Counted from the first letter of the stretch, positions 35,343-44,487 are shown. The stretch is DNA of 64,000 bases from Vibrio fluminensis (GCF_015278125.1 NZ_JADILO010000002.1:124001-188000); one strand, 5' to 3'. The notes: generated from the letters alone by a model not told the origin. Numbers and translations: made by a program.

Positions 35343-36101
35343 CTATGAGCAGATAACCACTTCTGTTTCGCCCTGTCTAGCCGCAGTTTCAATGGCTGGG
35401 CTAGGCTTCGAGTCAGTAAAGAAGTAATCAACGTCTTTGATGTTAGCAAGGGTAATAGACCCTTTTGGAATGAACTTGCTTGAGTCCATCGCCACTAACA
35501 CATGGCGTGCTGCCTTCATCACTGTTTGGGTGAATACGGTTTCGTTGAGATCGTATTCTAACAGTGTGCCATCGACATCGATCGATGCTGCGCTTGTTAC
35601 TAAGTAATCAAAGCGGAAGTTAGAAATGAACTCCATGGCTTCAGTACCAACAATACCGCCATTGAATGCCTTCACTTTGCCGCTAGGGATCAATACATCA
35701 ATAGACTTGTTAGTGTGCAGAACACTAGCTACACGTAGGCTATTGGTGATGACCTGTAGATTACTTTTCGTCGCTAAGTGGCTCGCGATGATTTCTGTTG
35801 TCGTACCAATCGAAATAAATACGGTAGAACCATCAGGTATCAAATCAGCAATTGCTTTGCCCATGGCATGCTTTTGCTCGGTATCGGATACTTTTCGAAC
35901 CTCATAGTCGAGATTATTTTTTGTCGCTGGCGAACTTGCACCACCGTGGTGGCGGATCACAAAGCGAGCGTCGCTGAGCTTTTTAATATCACGGCGGATG
36001 GTCTGTGTAGAAACTTCAAGAAGCTCTGCGAGATCTTCGACGCTGTAATAGCCTTTGTCATTGACGAGCTGAATTAATTTATCTTGTCTGGGATTAGTCA
36101 C
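35343..36101 (-). CDS. csqR: DeoR-family repressor of sulfoglycolysis (CsqR/YihW-like)
   Basis: The 252-aa product has a DeoR helix-turn-helix at about residues 18-45 (YYSVEDLAELLEVSTQTIRRD). The sugar-phosphate-sensing domain contains ITNSLRVASVLHTNK and LVTSAASIDVDGTLLEYDLNE. These segments match my recall of E. coli CsqR (YihW) closely, for instance DVSTQTVRRDI and ITNSLRVAHIL. CsqR represses the yih genes and is released by SQ pathway sugars. It lies 18 bp downstream of the kinase gene, as one transcript. It is the probable reader of the motif at 30267 and 37120. Confidence 0.88.
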   Translation of the reverse strand: MTNPRQDKLIQLVNDKGYYSVEDLAELLEVSTQTIRRDIKKLSDARFVIRHHGGASSPATKNNLDYEVRKVSDTEQKHAMGKAIADLIPDGSTVFISIGTTTEIIASHLATKSNLQVITNSLRVASVLHTNKSIDVLIPSGKVKAFNGGIVGTEAMEFISNFRFDYLVTSAASIDVDGTLLEYDLNETVFTQTVMKAARHVLVAMDSSKFIPKGSITLANIKDVDYFFTDSKPSPAIETAARQGETEVVICS

Positions 36102-36119
36102 TTTAATCCTCTTTTTTGT

Positions 36120-37007
36120 TTATTTCTGAAGTTTTTGGTCCACTTCTGATCTAGCCGGGATCCCTTCTCGACCACCTCTTTTAGTGCATTTTAACGCTGC
36201 TACTAGGTTTGAGAAAACAATCGCCTCACGGCTTTGTTTCGATTCTGCGACCGCAACCGCTAAAGCACCATGAAAAACATCGCCTGCACCAGTCGTGTCC
36301 ACCACATCAACTTTGATTACTGGCTCATGACAAATTTCGTTACCTTCTAGCCAGTAGCAGCCCTGTGAACCTACTGTAACATAAACTTTGCCATCTGTTT
36401 GTTTTTTAGCGATTTTAAGACCTTCAATTGGGTCACTGCTGCCAGTGAATTTTTCAAGGCCAGGCTCAGAGAACGCCACATGATCGGCTAGTTTCACAAG
36501 CTCGTCAATAGGATCTGGTGAAAGGTCTGCGTCTAGTACAGAAGGGATATTGTGTTTTTTCGCTTGCTCTAAAGCGTACTTTGCACCCTCTGGCCAACGT
36601 ACGTCAGTGAGTATGGTTTTGTACTGTGAAAAGTCGATAGTTTCAAGTTGCTTTGGATCGCGGCTGAGTGATTGATCTTGGTAATTAATGATCATTCGCT
36701 CACCTTCATCATCAACCAAAACGGCTGAGAATGCCGAAGAAGCGCCGGCCACATGCACTGCTTTATTAACGTTTACACCATAGCTAGCCAGCTCAGATAG
36801 CATGGTATCTGCCACGCCATCTTGACCAACACGACCGATAAAATCGACTTGGTGACCCATCTTAGCAACTGCGACAGCCGCTGTTGCAGCAGGGCCTCCG
36901 CCAACTTCGAAGTAGTCTTTAGCTACGTATTTTCCGCCAGTTGTTGGCAAAGTGGCTACACGTTGAATACGGTCTAGAACCGTAATACCTAAACATGCAA
37001 TTGTCAT
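36120..37007 (-). CDS. yihV: 6-deoxy-6-sulfofructose kinase (PfkB family, YihV)
   Basis: The 295-aa kinase phosphorylates sulfofructose to sulfofructose 1-phosphate with ATP. PfkB signature 1 (FEVGGGPAATAAVAVAKMG) and signature 2 (DTTGAGDVFHGALAVAVAES, catalytic Asp243) are present. Segments such as GITVLDRI, GKYVAKDYFEVGGGPAATAA and CTKRGGREGIP match E. coli YihV as I remember it better than other PfkB sugars kinases. It is divergent from yihU and co-transcribed with the csqR-like gene. Confidence 0.93.
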   Translation of the reverse strand: MTIACLGITVLDRIQRVATLPTTGGKYVAKDYFEVGGGPAATAAVAVAKMGHQVDFIGRVGQDGVADTMLSELASYGVNVNKAVHVAGASSAFSAVLVDDEGERMIINYQDQSLSRDPKQLETIDFSQYKTILTDVRWPEGAKYALEQAKKHNIPSVLDADLSPDPIDELVKLADHVAFSEPGLEKFTGSSDPIEGLKIAKKQTDGKVYVTVGSQGCYWLEGNEICHEPVIKVDVVDTTGAGDVFHGALAVAVAESKQSREAIVFSNLVAALKCTKRGGREGIPARSEVDQKLQK

Positions 37008-37119
37008 AATGTTCTTCTCTTTAACGTTTACTTTATTGGATTGCGACTTCGCAAATTAATGTCTGCAGTATATTCACATTTAGACATTTAACTAGGACTG
37101 TAATCACAAAACGACCAAA

Positions 37120-37145
37120 ACAAACAAAAAACAACAAAATGTGAC
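37120..37145 (+). promoter_or_regulatory. Candidate SQ-regulon operator, copy 2
   Basis: This 26-bp A-rich sequence is identical to the reverse complement of 30267-30292. It lies 74 bp before yihU and 113 bp before yihV, between the divergent genes. The right end contains AATGTGACATTTG, a partly palindromic block. See the copy at 30267 for reasoning. Confidence 0.7.
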
Positions 37146-37218
37146 ATTTGTTACGGTTGCAATGTCAATTTATGTTTATATTTGTCTCAACTTAATCGCT
37201 AACGTGAAGGAAAGAACA

Positions 37219-38112
37219 ATGTCTACTATTGGATTTATTGGTTTGGGTCAAATGGGTACGCCAATGGCGCTGAATTTAATCAAGGGCGGCCACTCAGTAA
37301 AAGTTTTTGACATCAACCAAGATGCAGTCCAGCAGCTAGTTGAACAAGGCGCTACAGCAGCGAGATCTCCTGCTAATGCGGCATTAGATTCGGAATTCGT
37401 TGTCACTATGCTGCCAAACGGTACGCTAGTTAAAAATGTCATCTTGGGTGAGAACGGTGTTACGACGACACTCGATAAAAATGCACTACTTATCGACATG
37501 TCGACGATTCACCCGCTTGAGACTGACAGCCTAATTAAACAAATGACAGAACTTGGCTTCTCAATGATGGAAGCACCAGTAGGCCGCACTTCTGAGCATG
37601 CTGTTCGTGGTGAGCTACTTATCATGGCTGGTGGCACAAAAGAACAAGTAGAGCGCGCTAAGCCGCTGTTTGATTGTATGGGTAATGAGACGGTTGATTG
37701 TGGCGGCGCAGGTAAAGGTATCCGCGTTAAGATCATCAATAACTACATGAGTATTGCTCTAAATGCACTTTCTGCTGAAGCCGCAACGCTTTCTGAAGCC
37801 ATTGGTCTGGATTGGGAAACCTCAATGAAAGTGATGAGCGGCACGCCTGCAGGTAAAGGCCACTTTACAACCACTTGGCCAGGTAAGGTGCTAGCAGGTG
37901 ACCTATCGCCAGTATTCATGGTTGACCTAGCGCATAAAGACATCGGTATTGCACTGGATCTTGCTAACCAAGTTAACGTGCCAATGCCTTGTGGCGCTGC
38001 GGCTCGTGAAATGTACAACCTAACTCGTGCGGCAGGTCGTGGTCGTCAAGACTGGACAGCGGTACTTGAGCAGCTACGCGTAAGTTCAGGTCTTGAACCA
38101 AAAGTGAAATAA
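37219..38112 (+). CDS. yihU: Sulfolactaldehyde reductase (3-HIBDH family, YihU)
   Basis: I use the ATG at 37219 (297 aa; GAAGGAAAG upstream). E. coli YihU is 298 aa. It reduces 3-sulfolactaldehyde to 2,3-dihydroxypropane-1-sulfonate with NADH. The Rossmann motif ([16 protein letters not shown]), the substrate loop ([20 protein letters not shown]) and the catalytic Lys171 in [14 protein letters not shown] are present. The GRTSEHA-type segment is what I recall from YihU rather than from hydroxyisobutyrate or tartronate semialdehyde reductases. It regenerates NAD+ and feeds the glycyl radical enzyme. Confidence 0.9.
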   Translation: MSTIGFIGLGQMGTPMALNLIKGGHSVKVFDINQDAVQQLVEQGATAARSPANAALDSEFVVTMLPNGTLVKNVILGENGVTTTLDKNALLIDMSTIHPLETDSLIKQMTELGFSMMEAPVGRTSEHAVRGELLIMAGGTKEQVERAKPLFDCMGNETVDCGGAGKGIRVKIINNYMSIALNALSAEAATLSEAIGLDWETSMKVMSGTPAGKGHFTTTWPGKVLAGDLSPVFMVDLAHKDIGIALDLANQVNVPMPCGAAAREMYNLTRAAGRGRQDWTAVLEQLRVSSGLEPKVK

Positions 38113-38633
38113 AAACGGATCGTAAATTAGTTATCTAAGATGAAGATTAAGCAACATTTTATGACATTTTTTATGTTTTTTGTTGCTTATTGTTCCTTTG
38201 GAACTATCGATTTCTCATTGCCTAGATGCATGGTTTTTCAATTATTTTGATTACCAAAGACCATGAAAACGCAACAGACCTTCATTGTCTAAATGAAGGG
38301 TCAAATAGCGAAATCACGAATATTAATAAGTAATAGATTGTTGTAGATGCCCTAATTCTAAAGGGGTAGGGCGCTTTTTGTGCTGGTGAGTTTTGTCGTC
38401 AATATTTCGTTGAAACAGTCAGTTATAATTAAATAACAAACGGTGAGATATTGAGTTCTAGCAGAAATTTATGCTTGTTGAGTGTTTTGTGACTTCGTGT
38501 ACATTTATGGCAATGAATGTCATTAAAGTGACAGAAAGTGTTATCCATCTAACAGAAATTGACAACTTGGATTGGTAACTTCTGTCTTAGCAAAATTAGA
38601 GTCGAGAGACTAAAAGTATTACAAGGAAATAAA
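38113..38633. promoter_or_regulatory. Long leader/promoter region before the aldolase-TRAP operon
   Basis: This 521-bp gap has several marks. A degenerate copy of the 26-bp motif (38163-38187, minus orientation, one extra base) lies first. A small hairpin CCTTCATT / AATGAAGG is near 38280. A terminator with GCCCTA / TAGGGC and five T is at 38349-38379. Beyond it is a TATAAT-like box near 38424. The gap probably ends the yihU transcript and starts the next one. Confidence 0.5.
38349..38379 (+). terminator. Probable terminator downstream of yihU
   Basis: Stem GCCCTA / TAGGGC with a 12-base loop, followed by GCTTTTT, 237 bp after the yihU stop. Confidence 0.6.
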
Positions 38634-39494
38634 ATGGCTTACGTATCTGGTAACACAATGATTAATGAAGCGTGGAAAAACGGTTATGCAATCGGTGCTT
38701 TCACAGCTCACAACCTAGAAACGATCAAAGCAGTGCTATTAGCGGCTCAAGAAGAGCAATCGCCAATCATGATTCAAATTGGTCAAAAAGCAATTAACGA
38801 AATGGGTATGAAACCACTTCGTACTGCGATTGACTCATTAATTGAATATCACCAAATCACTGTGCCAGTGTGTGTTCACCTAGACCACAGCCGTAAGTTC
38901 GAGCAATGTATGCAAGCTGCGACCTGTGATTTCCAATCGCTTATGTTCGATGGTTCAGCGCTAGATTTTGAAGAGAACGTACGCATCACTAAAGCTGTGG
39001 TAGACGTAGCGAACGCGCTAGGTTTAGGTGCGGAAGGTGAGATCGGTAAGATCGGCGGCACAGAAGATGACATCACAGTTGATGAAAAAGACGCAATGAT
39101 CACCACGGTTGCAGAAGCACTGGATTTCTCTGAGCGTACTGGCGTTCACTACCTTGCTGTTTCAATCGGGACAGCGCACGGTGTTTACAAAACAACCCCA
39201 CAATTGAAATTTGACCGCCTGTCAGAAATCAAAGAAGCAGTACAAAAACCAATCGTTCTTCACGGTGGTTCTGGTGTGCCAGATGATCAAGTTATTGAAG
39301 CGGTAAAACGCGGTGTAGCGAAGATCAACGTTGATACTGAATTACGCCAAGGCTTTATTGACGGTGTACAAGCGCACTGGCAAGCAAACGCGAAAGACTA
39401 CGTACTTGCAGACGTGATGAATACTGGTATCGCATCAATGAAAGAAGTGGTTCGCCACAAAATTCGCCTGTTTGGTTCAAACGGCAAAGCATAA
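38634..39494 (+). CDS. sqiA: Class II aldolase, probable sulfofructose-1-phosphate aldolase (SqiA-like)
   Basis: From the ATG at 38634 (AAGGAAA upstream) the product is 286 aa, of the zinc-dependent class II FBP/tagatose-bisphosphate aldolase family. Catalytic Asp84 and metal ligand His85 are in HLDHSRK. Further ligands are His182 (GTAHGVYK) and His210 (LHGGSGVPDD). In E. coli sulfoglycolysis this step uses the class I aldolase YihT, which is absent here. Class II SFP aldolases (SqiA) are known from Yersinia and Hafnia. Position between yihU and the TRAP/YihS genes supports cleavage of sulfofructose 1-phosphate to DHAP and sulfolactaldehyde. Confidence 0.85.
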   Translation: MAYVSGNTMINEAWKNGYAIGAFTAHNLETIKAVLLAAQEEQSPIMIQIGQKAINEMGMKPLRTAIDSLIEYHQITVPVCVHLDHSRKFEQCMQAATCDFQSLMFDGSALDFEENVRITKAVVDVANALGLGAEGEIGKIGGTEDDITVDEKDAMITTVAEALDFSERTGVHYLAVSIGTAHGVYKTTPQLKFDRLSEIKEAVQKPIVLHGGSGVPDDQVIEAVKRGVAKINVDTELRQGFIDGVQAHWQANAKDYVLADVMNTGIASMKEVVRHKIRLFGSNGKA

Positions 39495-39507
39495 TTATAA
39501 AAATGAC

Positions 39508-39534
39508 TTGGGTGCTATTTACCTCGGCACCCAA
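39508..39534 (+). other. Intercistronic hairpin between aldolase and dctQ
   Basis: Perfect arms TTGGGTGC / GCACCCAA with an 11-base loop and no T-tract. Confidence 0.5.
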
Positions 39535-39570
39535 TTATCCCAAGCCCTATAAAAAAAAGATGGTGATTCT

Positions 39571-40197
39571 ATGCTAACAACAATAGAAAAAGCATTGAAT
39601 ACAGTGACTACTCCACTTGCGAAAGTTTTGCGCCATGTTGCTGGTGTATTACTTCTCGTGATGACGGTGATGGTTGTCGCTCAAGTACTCTTCCGTTATG
39701 TACTTAACGTGCCTTTAAGCTGGACTGATGAGATGGCTCGTTTCTTGATGATCTACATGACTTATCTCTGCCTACCGTTCGTGTACTTGGCCGACAAAAA
39801 CATCGCAATGACGTTCGTGACTGAAATTCTAGAGAAAAAAGCGCCACGCGTGTTTTCATTCTTAGGTCTGGTTGGCCACATTTCGGCAATCCTAGTGTTT
39901 GCTGTTTGGATTAAATTTGGTTGGAACTTCTACAACACTGGTTCAGTAATGGCTGACAGTCTGCCAATCCCAATGTACGTAATCTACATCATTCCACCAG
40001 TAATGATGGCTGTCACTTGCGTTTATGCGCTACAGAAGTGTATCCAGTCTATTCGTGGCATGTTAGGAGATTTTACTGACGTTTCTCAAAGCCAAGCGAC
40101 GGTTGCTCTTTATGAAGCAGCAATAATCGAAGAAGAAAGTTCTAACGCGACTGAAAGCAAAAAAGACGCGAACCTAGAACCTAAAGTAGCATCTTAA
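39571..40197 (+). CDS. TRAP transporter small membrane subunit (DctQ)
   Basis: The 208-aa product has four membrane helices and the DctQ signature around VAQVLFRYVLNVPLSWTDEMARFLMIYMTYL. The C-terminus carries an extra charged tail of about 40 residues. It forms the membrane complex with the DctM subunit encoded 15 bp downstream and receives substrate from a DctP protein. Expected substrate: SQ or its glycerol glycoside (from context). Confidence 0.92.
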   Translation: MLTTIEKALNTVTTPLAKVLRHVAGVLLLVMTVMVVAQVLFRYVLNVPLSWTDEMARFLMIYMTYLCLPFVYLADKNIAMTFVTEILEKKAPRVFSFLGLVGHISAILVFAVWIKFGWNFYNTGSVMADSLPIPMYVIYIIPPVMMAVTCVYALQKCIQSIRGMLGDFTDVSQSQATVALYEAAIIEEESSNATESKKDANLEPKVAS

Positions 40198-40211
40198 GAA
40201 GGCGTTAAACT

Positions 40212-41501
40212 ATGGTATCTCCAATCTTTCTAGTCTATTTCTTAGTACTGCTTATCGTCGGCGTACCAGTACTATTTACATTGGGTCTTTCCCCAATGAT
40301 CACTCTGTTCCAAAACGACCAAATGTTGTTTGCGAACATGCTTTACCAACGTCTTTACTCGGGCTTAGATAGCTTCTTACTACTTGCTCTACCATTCTTT
40401 ATGTTGGCGGGTGAGTGTATGACAGCGGGTGGCATCACACCACGTATCATCGCGTTTGCTCAGACAATGGTTCAGCACTTGCGCGGTGGTCTAGGTCACG
40501 TTGTTATTCTTGCGGCGACAATCTTCGGTGCACTAACAGGTTCAGCGGTAGCTGCGACCTCTGCAATCGGCGGCATGTTGCTTCCTGAAATGAAGAAGTA
40601 CAACTACGATACGGGTTACTCAGCGGCACTGACTGCTGCTGCTACGGTACTTGGTAACATCATTCCGCCATCAGGCATCATGCTTATCTACGCGTTTGTA
40701 ATGAACACGTCAGTAGCTGCGATGTTCTTGGCAGGTGTGACTCCTGGTATCATTCTGTGTGTGGGTCTTATGATCATGAACCACTTCCAGATCAAAAAAT
40801 ACCCGCAAGTACAAGCAATGGAACGTGCACCAGCGATGGAGCGTCGCCAAGCATTCCGTCTAGCGATTGTTCCGCTAATGACGCCAGTGATCATTCTTGG
40901 TGGTATTTACGGTGGTATCTTTACACCAACAGAAGCGGCAGCAGTAGCAGTAGCTTACGCAATCGTAGTTTCTCTATACATCATTAAAGCAACTAACGTT
41001 AAAGCAACTTACGCACTGTTCGCGAAAGTAGCAGTGAACGCAGCATCGATTCTTATCATCGTTGCAGCGGCAAGTGGTTTTGCATCGCTAATCAGTCTAT
41101 CTGGTGTTTCGACCATGGTTGCTGATTTCATGAATGGTATTACTGATAACCCTTACTTATTGTTCGCCATTATCAACGTACTGCTATTCATCATTGGTAT
41201 GTTCTTAGACGCGGGTCCTGCAATCCTAATCTTTGCTCCGATTTTCGCGCCAATCATGACAGCAGCGGGTATCGACCCAGTTCACTTTGGTGTGGTTATG
41301 TGTGCAAACCTTTCTATCGGTTTGGCAACTCCACCAATGGGTCTAGTACTGTTCGTAGCATCAGGTGTATCGAAGGTATCTGTATCTGAAATCTCTAAGA
41401 AAATCATTCCATTCCTCATCGTAGAAATGGCAATCATCTTCCTGATTTCGTTCTTCCCGTCATTGGTAATCGGTCTACCTCAACTAGCGGGCATCATGTA
41501 A
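40212..41501 (+). CDS. TRAP transporter large membrane subunit (DctM)
   Basis: The 429-aa product has about twelve membrane helices and typical DctM motifs: LPFFMLAGECMTAGGITPRI, GALTGSAVAATSAIGGMLLPEM, GNIIPPSGIMLIYA and CANLSIGLATPPMGLVLFVA. It is the sodium-coupled translocation subunit. E. coli uses MFS proteins YihO/YihP for this job, so uptake in this locus has been replaced by a high-affinity binding-protein system. Codons are strongly biased as in highly expressed Vibrio genes. Confidence 0.94.
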   Translation: MVSPIFLVYFLVLLIVGVPVLFTLGLSPMITLFQNDQMLFANMLYQRLYSGLDSFLLLALPFFMLAGECMTAGGITPRIIAFAQTMVQHLRGGLGHVVILAATIFGALTGSAVAATSAIGGMLLPEMKKYNYDTGYSAALTAAATVLGNIIPPSGIMLIYAFVMNTSVAAMFLAGVTPGIILCVGLMIMNHFQIKKYPQVQAMERAPAMERRQAFRLAIVPLMTPVIILGGIYGGIFTPTEAAAVAVAYAIVVSLYIIKATNVKATYALFAKVAVNAASILIIVAAASGFASLISLSGVSTMVADFMNGITDNPYLLFAIINVLLFIIGMFLDAGPAILIFAPIFAPIMTAAGIDPVHFGVVMCANLSIGLATPPMGLVLFVASGVSKVSVSEISKKIIPFLIVEMAIIFLISFFPSLVIGLPQLAGIM

Positions 41502-41565
41502 CCCAACTTGAGGATGCGGCACTGCACGCGGTGCCGCTTAACAAGAATTGTGTGAGGACAATGGA

Positions 41566-42612
41566 ATGAAAAAGACACTATTTGCATTATTAACGACAGC
41601 AGGAATGTTCGCTAGCACAGCAGTTTCGGCAGCCGTTGAATTTAATGTGGTTCATCTAACATCACCAGAGAGCTACAACAACCAGTCGCTACTTGTGTTT
41701 AAGAACCACCTTGAGACGCGTTCCAATGGTGAGTTGAAGGTGAACATTTATGGTTCGGGGCAGTTATGTGGGTCTGGTAAAGAGTGCATTGCAGGAATTC
41801 AAGCGGGGATGTTTGATTATTTCCCAACGACAGTCTCTGAAATCGCTTATTACTGGAATCCGGCAGAATCATTTGATTTGCCTTATCTTCTGCCAAATGA
41901 CCGTGTAGCTGAGTGTGTTTATGGTAACGACCAGTTTATGGCTGATGTGCGTACCAATGTTCTTAAAAAGGCACCAAATGTACGTTTAATGATGGTCGCG
42001 AACTCAGGCGGTTGGCGTAACTTCGCTACTAGCGAAAAAGAAATACGTAAACCAGAAGATGTGGCTGGCTTAAAAATTCGTACGGTACCGGCGAAGATCC
42101 AACAGGATTTAGTACGCGAGCTAGACGGGGCTCCAACACCAGTCGCGTTTCCAGAGGTATATACGGCACTATCAACGGGTGTTGTAGAGGGGACCAAGAA
42201 TGGAATCGTCGATATTATCCAGAGCCGTTTACACGAAAGTTTAGATTACTTAACTCTCGATGGTCATGGCTATATGGGTGGTGCTTGGGTGATGTCAGAT
42301 GCGAAATTCAATTCGTTATCTCCTGAGCTAAAACGTGTTGTGCTTGACGCGATCAAAGCTCAACAACAGTACCTAAACTCATACCCAAAACATAATGAGT
42401 ATGCGTCGTACGAAATCTTCAAACAGTCTAACGGCAAGATCTATAACCCAACGGTGGAAGAGAAAGAAGCGTTTGTCAAAGCAACCCAACCAGTGATTGA
42501 TAACTGGCAGGCGAATGCAACCGATGAAGGGAAACAGTGGCTTGATCGATTCCAAAACCAAATTAGAACTTGCGAAGCTGAAATCGAAGAGTCGTACAAG
42601 CTAACGATGTAA
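41566..42612 (+). CDS. TRAP transporter substrate-binding protein (DctP), paralogue 2
   Basis: I choose the ATG at 41566 (348 aa, TGAGGA upstream) over a TTG at 41548. A signal peptide (MKKTLFALLTTAGMFASTAVSAA) precedes a DctP domain paralogous to the one at 11055. The two share FDLPYLLPNDRVAECVY, NSGGWRN, LKIRTVPAKIQQDL, PEVYTALSTG and DGHGYMGGAWV. It is next to dctQM and is the cognate receptor. Codon use is less biased than in dctQM or paralogue 1. Having two receptors for one membrane unit suggests two ligands, for example SQ and sulfoquinovosyl glycerol (inference). Confidence 0.92.
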   Translation: MKKTLFALLTTAGMFASTAVSAAVEFNVVHLTSPESYNNQSLLVFKNHLETRSNGELKVNIYGSGQLCGSGKECIAGIQAGMFDYFPTTVSEIAYYWNPAESFDLPYLLPNDRVAECVYGNDQFMADVRTNVLKKAPNVRLMMVANSGGWRNFATSEKEIRKPEDVAGLKIRTVPAKIQQDLVRELDGAPTPVAFPEVYTALSTGVVEGTKNGIVDIIQSRLHESLDYLTLDGHGYMGGAWVMSDAKFNSLSPELKRVVLDAIKAQQQYLNSYPKHNEYASYEIFKQSNGKIYNPTVEEKEAFVKATQPVIDNWQANATDEGKQWLDRFQNQIRTCEAEIEESYKLTM

Positions 42613-42667
42613 TACAAGTAGGGAAGTCCCTGATTATTCGGGGAGCTTCTCTCATAGGAGACAGTCG

Positions 42668-42934
42668 ATGATTAATGATAAAGGCAACTTAGAGGCTAAG
42701 GCGCAAAAAATCCTTAAAGCAATGGGCGGTGTTGAGAACATCGTAGCAGGCAGAATCGACAATTGTGCGACTCGCCTACGTATTCAGGTTAAAGACTTAG
42801 AAATCGTCAACGAAGGTTTACTGCGACGTCAAGGTGCACTCGGATTTATCCGCTTACCGGATAACCAGATTCAAGTGGTGTTTTTTGACGTACACAACCT
42901 AGCTGAAGAAATTCGAACTCAAGCTGCGAACTGA
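42668..42934 (+). CDS. Orphan PTS EIIB domain (glucose/sucrose-type)
   Basis: The 88-aa product is a lone EIIB domain: KAQKILKAMGGVENIVAGRIDNCATRLRIQVKD, with the phosphorylatable cysteine in DNCATRLR. The end is also EIIB-like (LGFIRLPDNQIQVVFFDVHNLAEEIR). No EIIC or EIIA lies nearby. It sits between the TRAP receptor and the SQ isomerase, 55 and 76 bp away. It cannot transport alone. It might sense PTS phosphorylation state and regulate the locus, or be borrowed by another EIIC. Its presence in a non-PTS pathway is unusual. Confidence 0.85.
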   Translation: MINDKGNLEAKAQKILKAMGGVENIVAGRIDNCATRLRIQVKDLEIVNEGLLRRQGALGFIRLPDNQIQVVFFDVHNLAEEIRTQAAN

Positions 42935-43010
42935 TAACTCAAAACAAGTAAATCGCTGCTTAAGTTAAATACCCAAATTAAATAGATATAAGAAATAATA
43001 GGAAACAAAT

Positions 43011-44261
43011 ATGAAGTGGATTAACACCAAATCTCACACCTCTTGGTTAGATACTGAAACCGATCGTATCTTTGAATTCGGCCGTCGTTCAGTGGTTCCT
43101 AACGGATTTGGTTGGGTGGGTAACAACGGTAACATTCGTGAAGAGATGGGCACTCGTCTTTGGATCACTGCACGTATGCTGCACTGTTATGCATTGGCTG
43201 CACACATGGGTCGTCCTGGTGCGTATGACCTAGTCGAGCACGGTATTGCTGCTCTTGAAGGTCCACTAAAAGACCACACTCATGGTGGTTGGTTCGCGAC
43301 AATCGATAACTCAGGCGAGGGTATCGTTGATTCATCTAAACAAGGCTACCAACACGCATTCGTACTACTAGGTGCGGCAAGTGCGGTTACAACAGGTCAC
43401 CCACGTGCACACGCTCTACTTGATGAAGCGATTACAGTGTACGAAAAACACTTCTGGGTTGAAGAAAAGCAGATGTGTTACGAGTCATGGGATCAAGCGT
43501 GGACTGAAACGGAAGATTACCGTGGCGGTAACATGGCGATGCACTCTGTGGAAGCATTCCTAATCGTTTACGATGTGACTAAAGACAAGAAGTGGCTAGA
43601 TCGTGCACTAAACATCACTGAGTTCATGATCAACAAAACAGCGAAGAGCCTGAGCTACCGTGTAAACGAACACTTTGATGCTGACTGGAATCCACTACCA
43701 GACTACAACAAAGAAACGCCAGCAAGCCACTTCCGTGCATACGGCGGTACACCTGGTCACTGGATTGAGTGGGGTCGCTTAATTTGTCACCTACGTGCAA
43801 CGTTGCTAGAAATTGGCGCAGAGTGCCCAACATGGCTACTAGAAGATGCAATTGGCTTGTTTGATGCGACCGTACGTGACGCATGGCACGTGGATGGCGC
43901 ACCAGGTTTCGTTTACTCAGTTGATTGGGACGGTAAGCCAGTTGTACGTGAGCGTATCCGTTGGGCGCCTGTTGAAGCGATTGGTACAGCATACGCGCTA
44001 TACGCAGTAACAGGTGAGAAGAAATACGAAGATTGGTACCGTACATGGTGGGATTACTGCCGTACTTACCTAATCGACTACGAAGGTTGTTCATGGTGGC
44101 AAGAGCTTGATGTAAATAACCAAGCTGGCACAAGCGTAGTATGGGATGGAAAACAAGACATTTACCACCTAATGCACTGTCTAGTGATTCCTCGCTTGCC
44201 ACTTACTCCGGGCTTAGCGCCTGCACTTGCTTCTGGTTTATTAGACGTGAATCTGAAATAA
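43011..44261 (+). CDS. yihS: Sulfoquinovose isomerase (AGE superfamily, YihS)
   Basis: The 416-aa product matches E. coli YihS (413 aa) almost throughout as I recall it: [58 protein letters not shown] (His250) and [17 protein letters not shown] (His386). The two histidines are the catalytic pair. It converts SQ to sulfofructose (6-deoxy-6-sulfofructose). It is the most specific marker that this locus handles SQ. It ends the aldolase-TRAP-EIIB-isomerase operon and is followed by two terminators. Confidence 0.95.
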   Translation: MKWINTKSHTSWLDTETDRIFEFGRRSVVPNGFGWVGNNGNIREEMGTRLWITARMLHCYALAAHMGRPGAYDLVEHGIAALEGPLKDHTHGGWFATIDNSGEGIVDSSKQGYQHAFVLLGAASAVTTGHPRAHALLDEAITVYEKHFWVEEKQMCYESWDQAWTETEDYRGGNMAMHSVEAFLIVYDVTKDKKWLDRALNITEFMINKTAKSLSYRVNEHFDADWNPLPDYNKETPASHFRAYGGTPGHWIEWGRLICHLRATLLEIGAECPTWLLEDAIGLFDATVRDAWHVDGAPGFVYSVDWDGKPVVRERIRWAPVEAIGTAYALYAVTGEKKYEDWYRTWWDYCRTYLIDYEGCSWWQELDVNNQAGTSVVWDGKQDIYHLMHCLVIPRLPLTPGLAPALASGLLDVNLK

Positions 44262-44283
44262 GTTTAGTTAAATTATAGATTTA

Positions 44284-44331
44284 GGCTCGTATTGCGATGG
44301 CGATTTCCGCTTAGGTGATACGGGCCTTTTT
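44284..44331 (+). terminator. Terminator after yihS
   Basis: Stem GGCTCGTAT / ATACGGGCC (one G-T pair) with a 25-base loop is followed by TTTTTATTT. It ends the right SQ operon. Confidence 0.75.
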
Positions 44332-44487
44332 ATTTGGCATCTATAAAAATTACATCGTATCAGAACCTCAATATGGCTGGGTTACAGTGAGAAATGTCGT
44401 TTGATAGCTCATTTTTAAGACATTAATTTGCCAAAGCAGATCTTTATCGGCACATTACTAGTTAGACAATTCAGTTTATACCATTCA

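Noticed and set aside
34137..39494. Tagatose or galactitol catabolic cluster
   Set aside because: DeoR, PfkB kinase, class II aldolase and epimerase would fit, but YihU-, YihS- and YihQ-type proteins with diagnostic motifs make sulfoquinovose much more likely.
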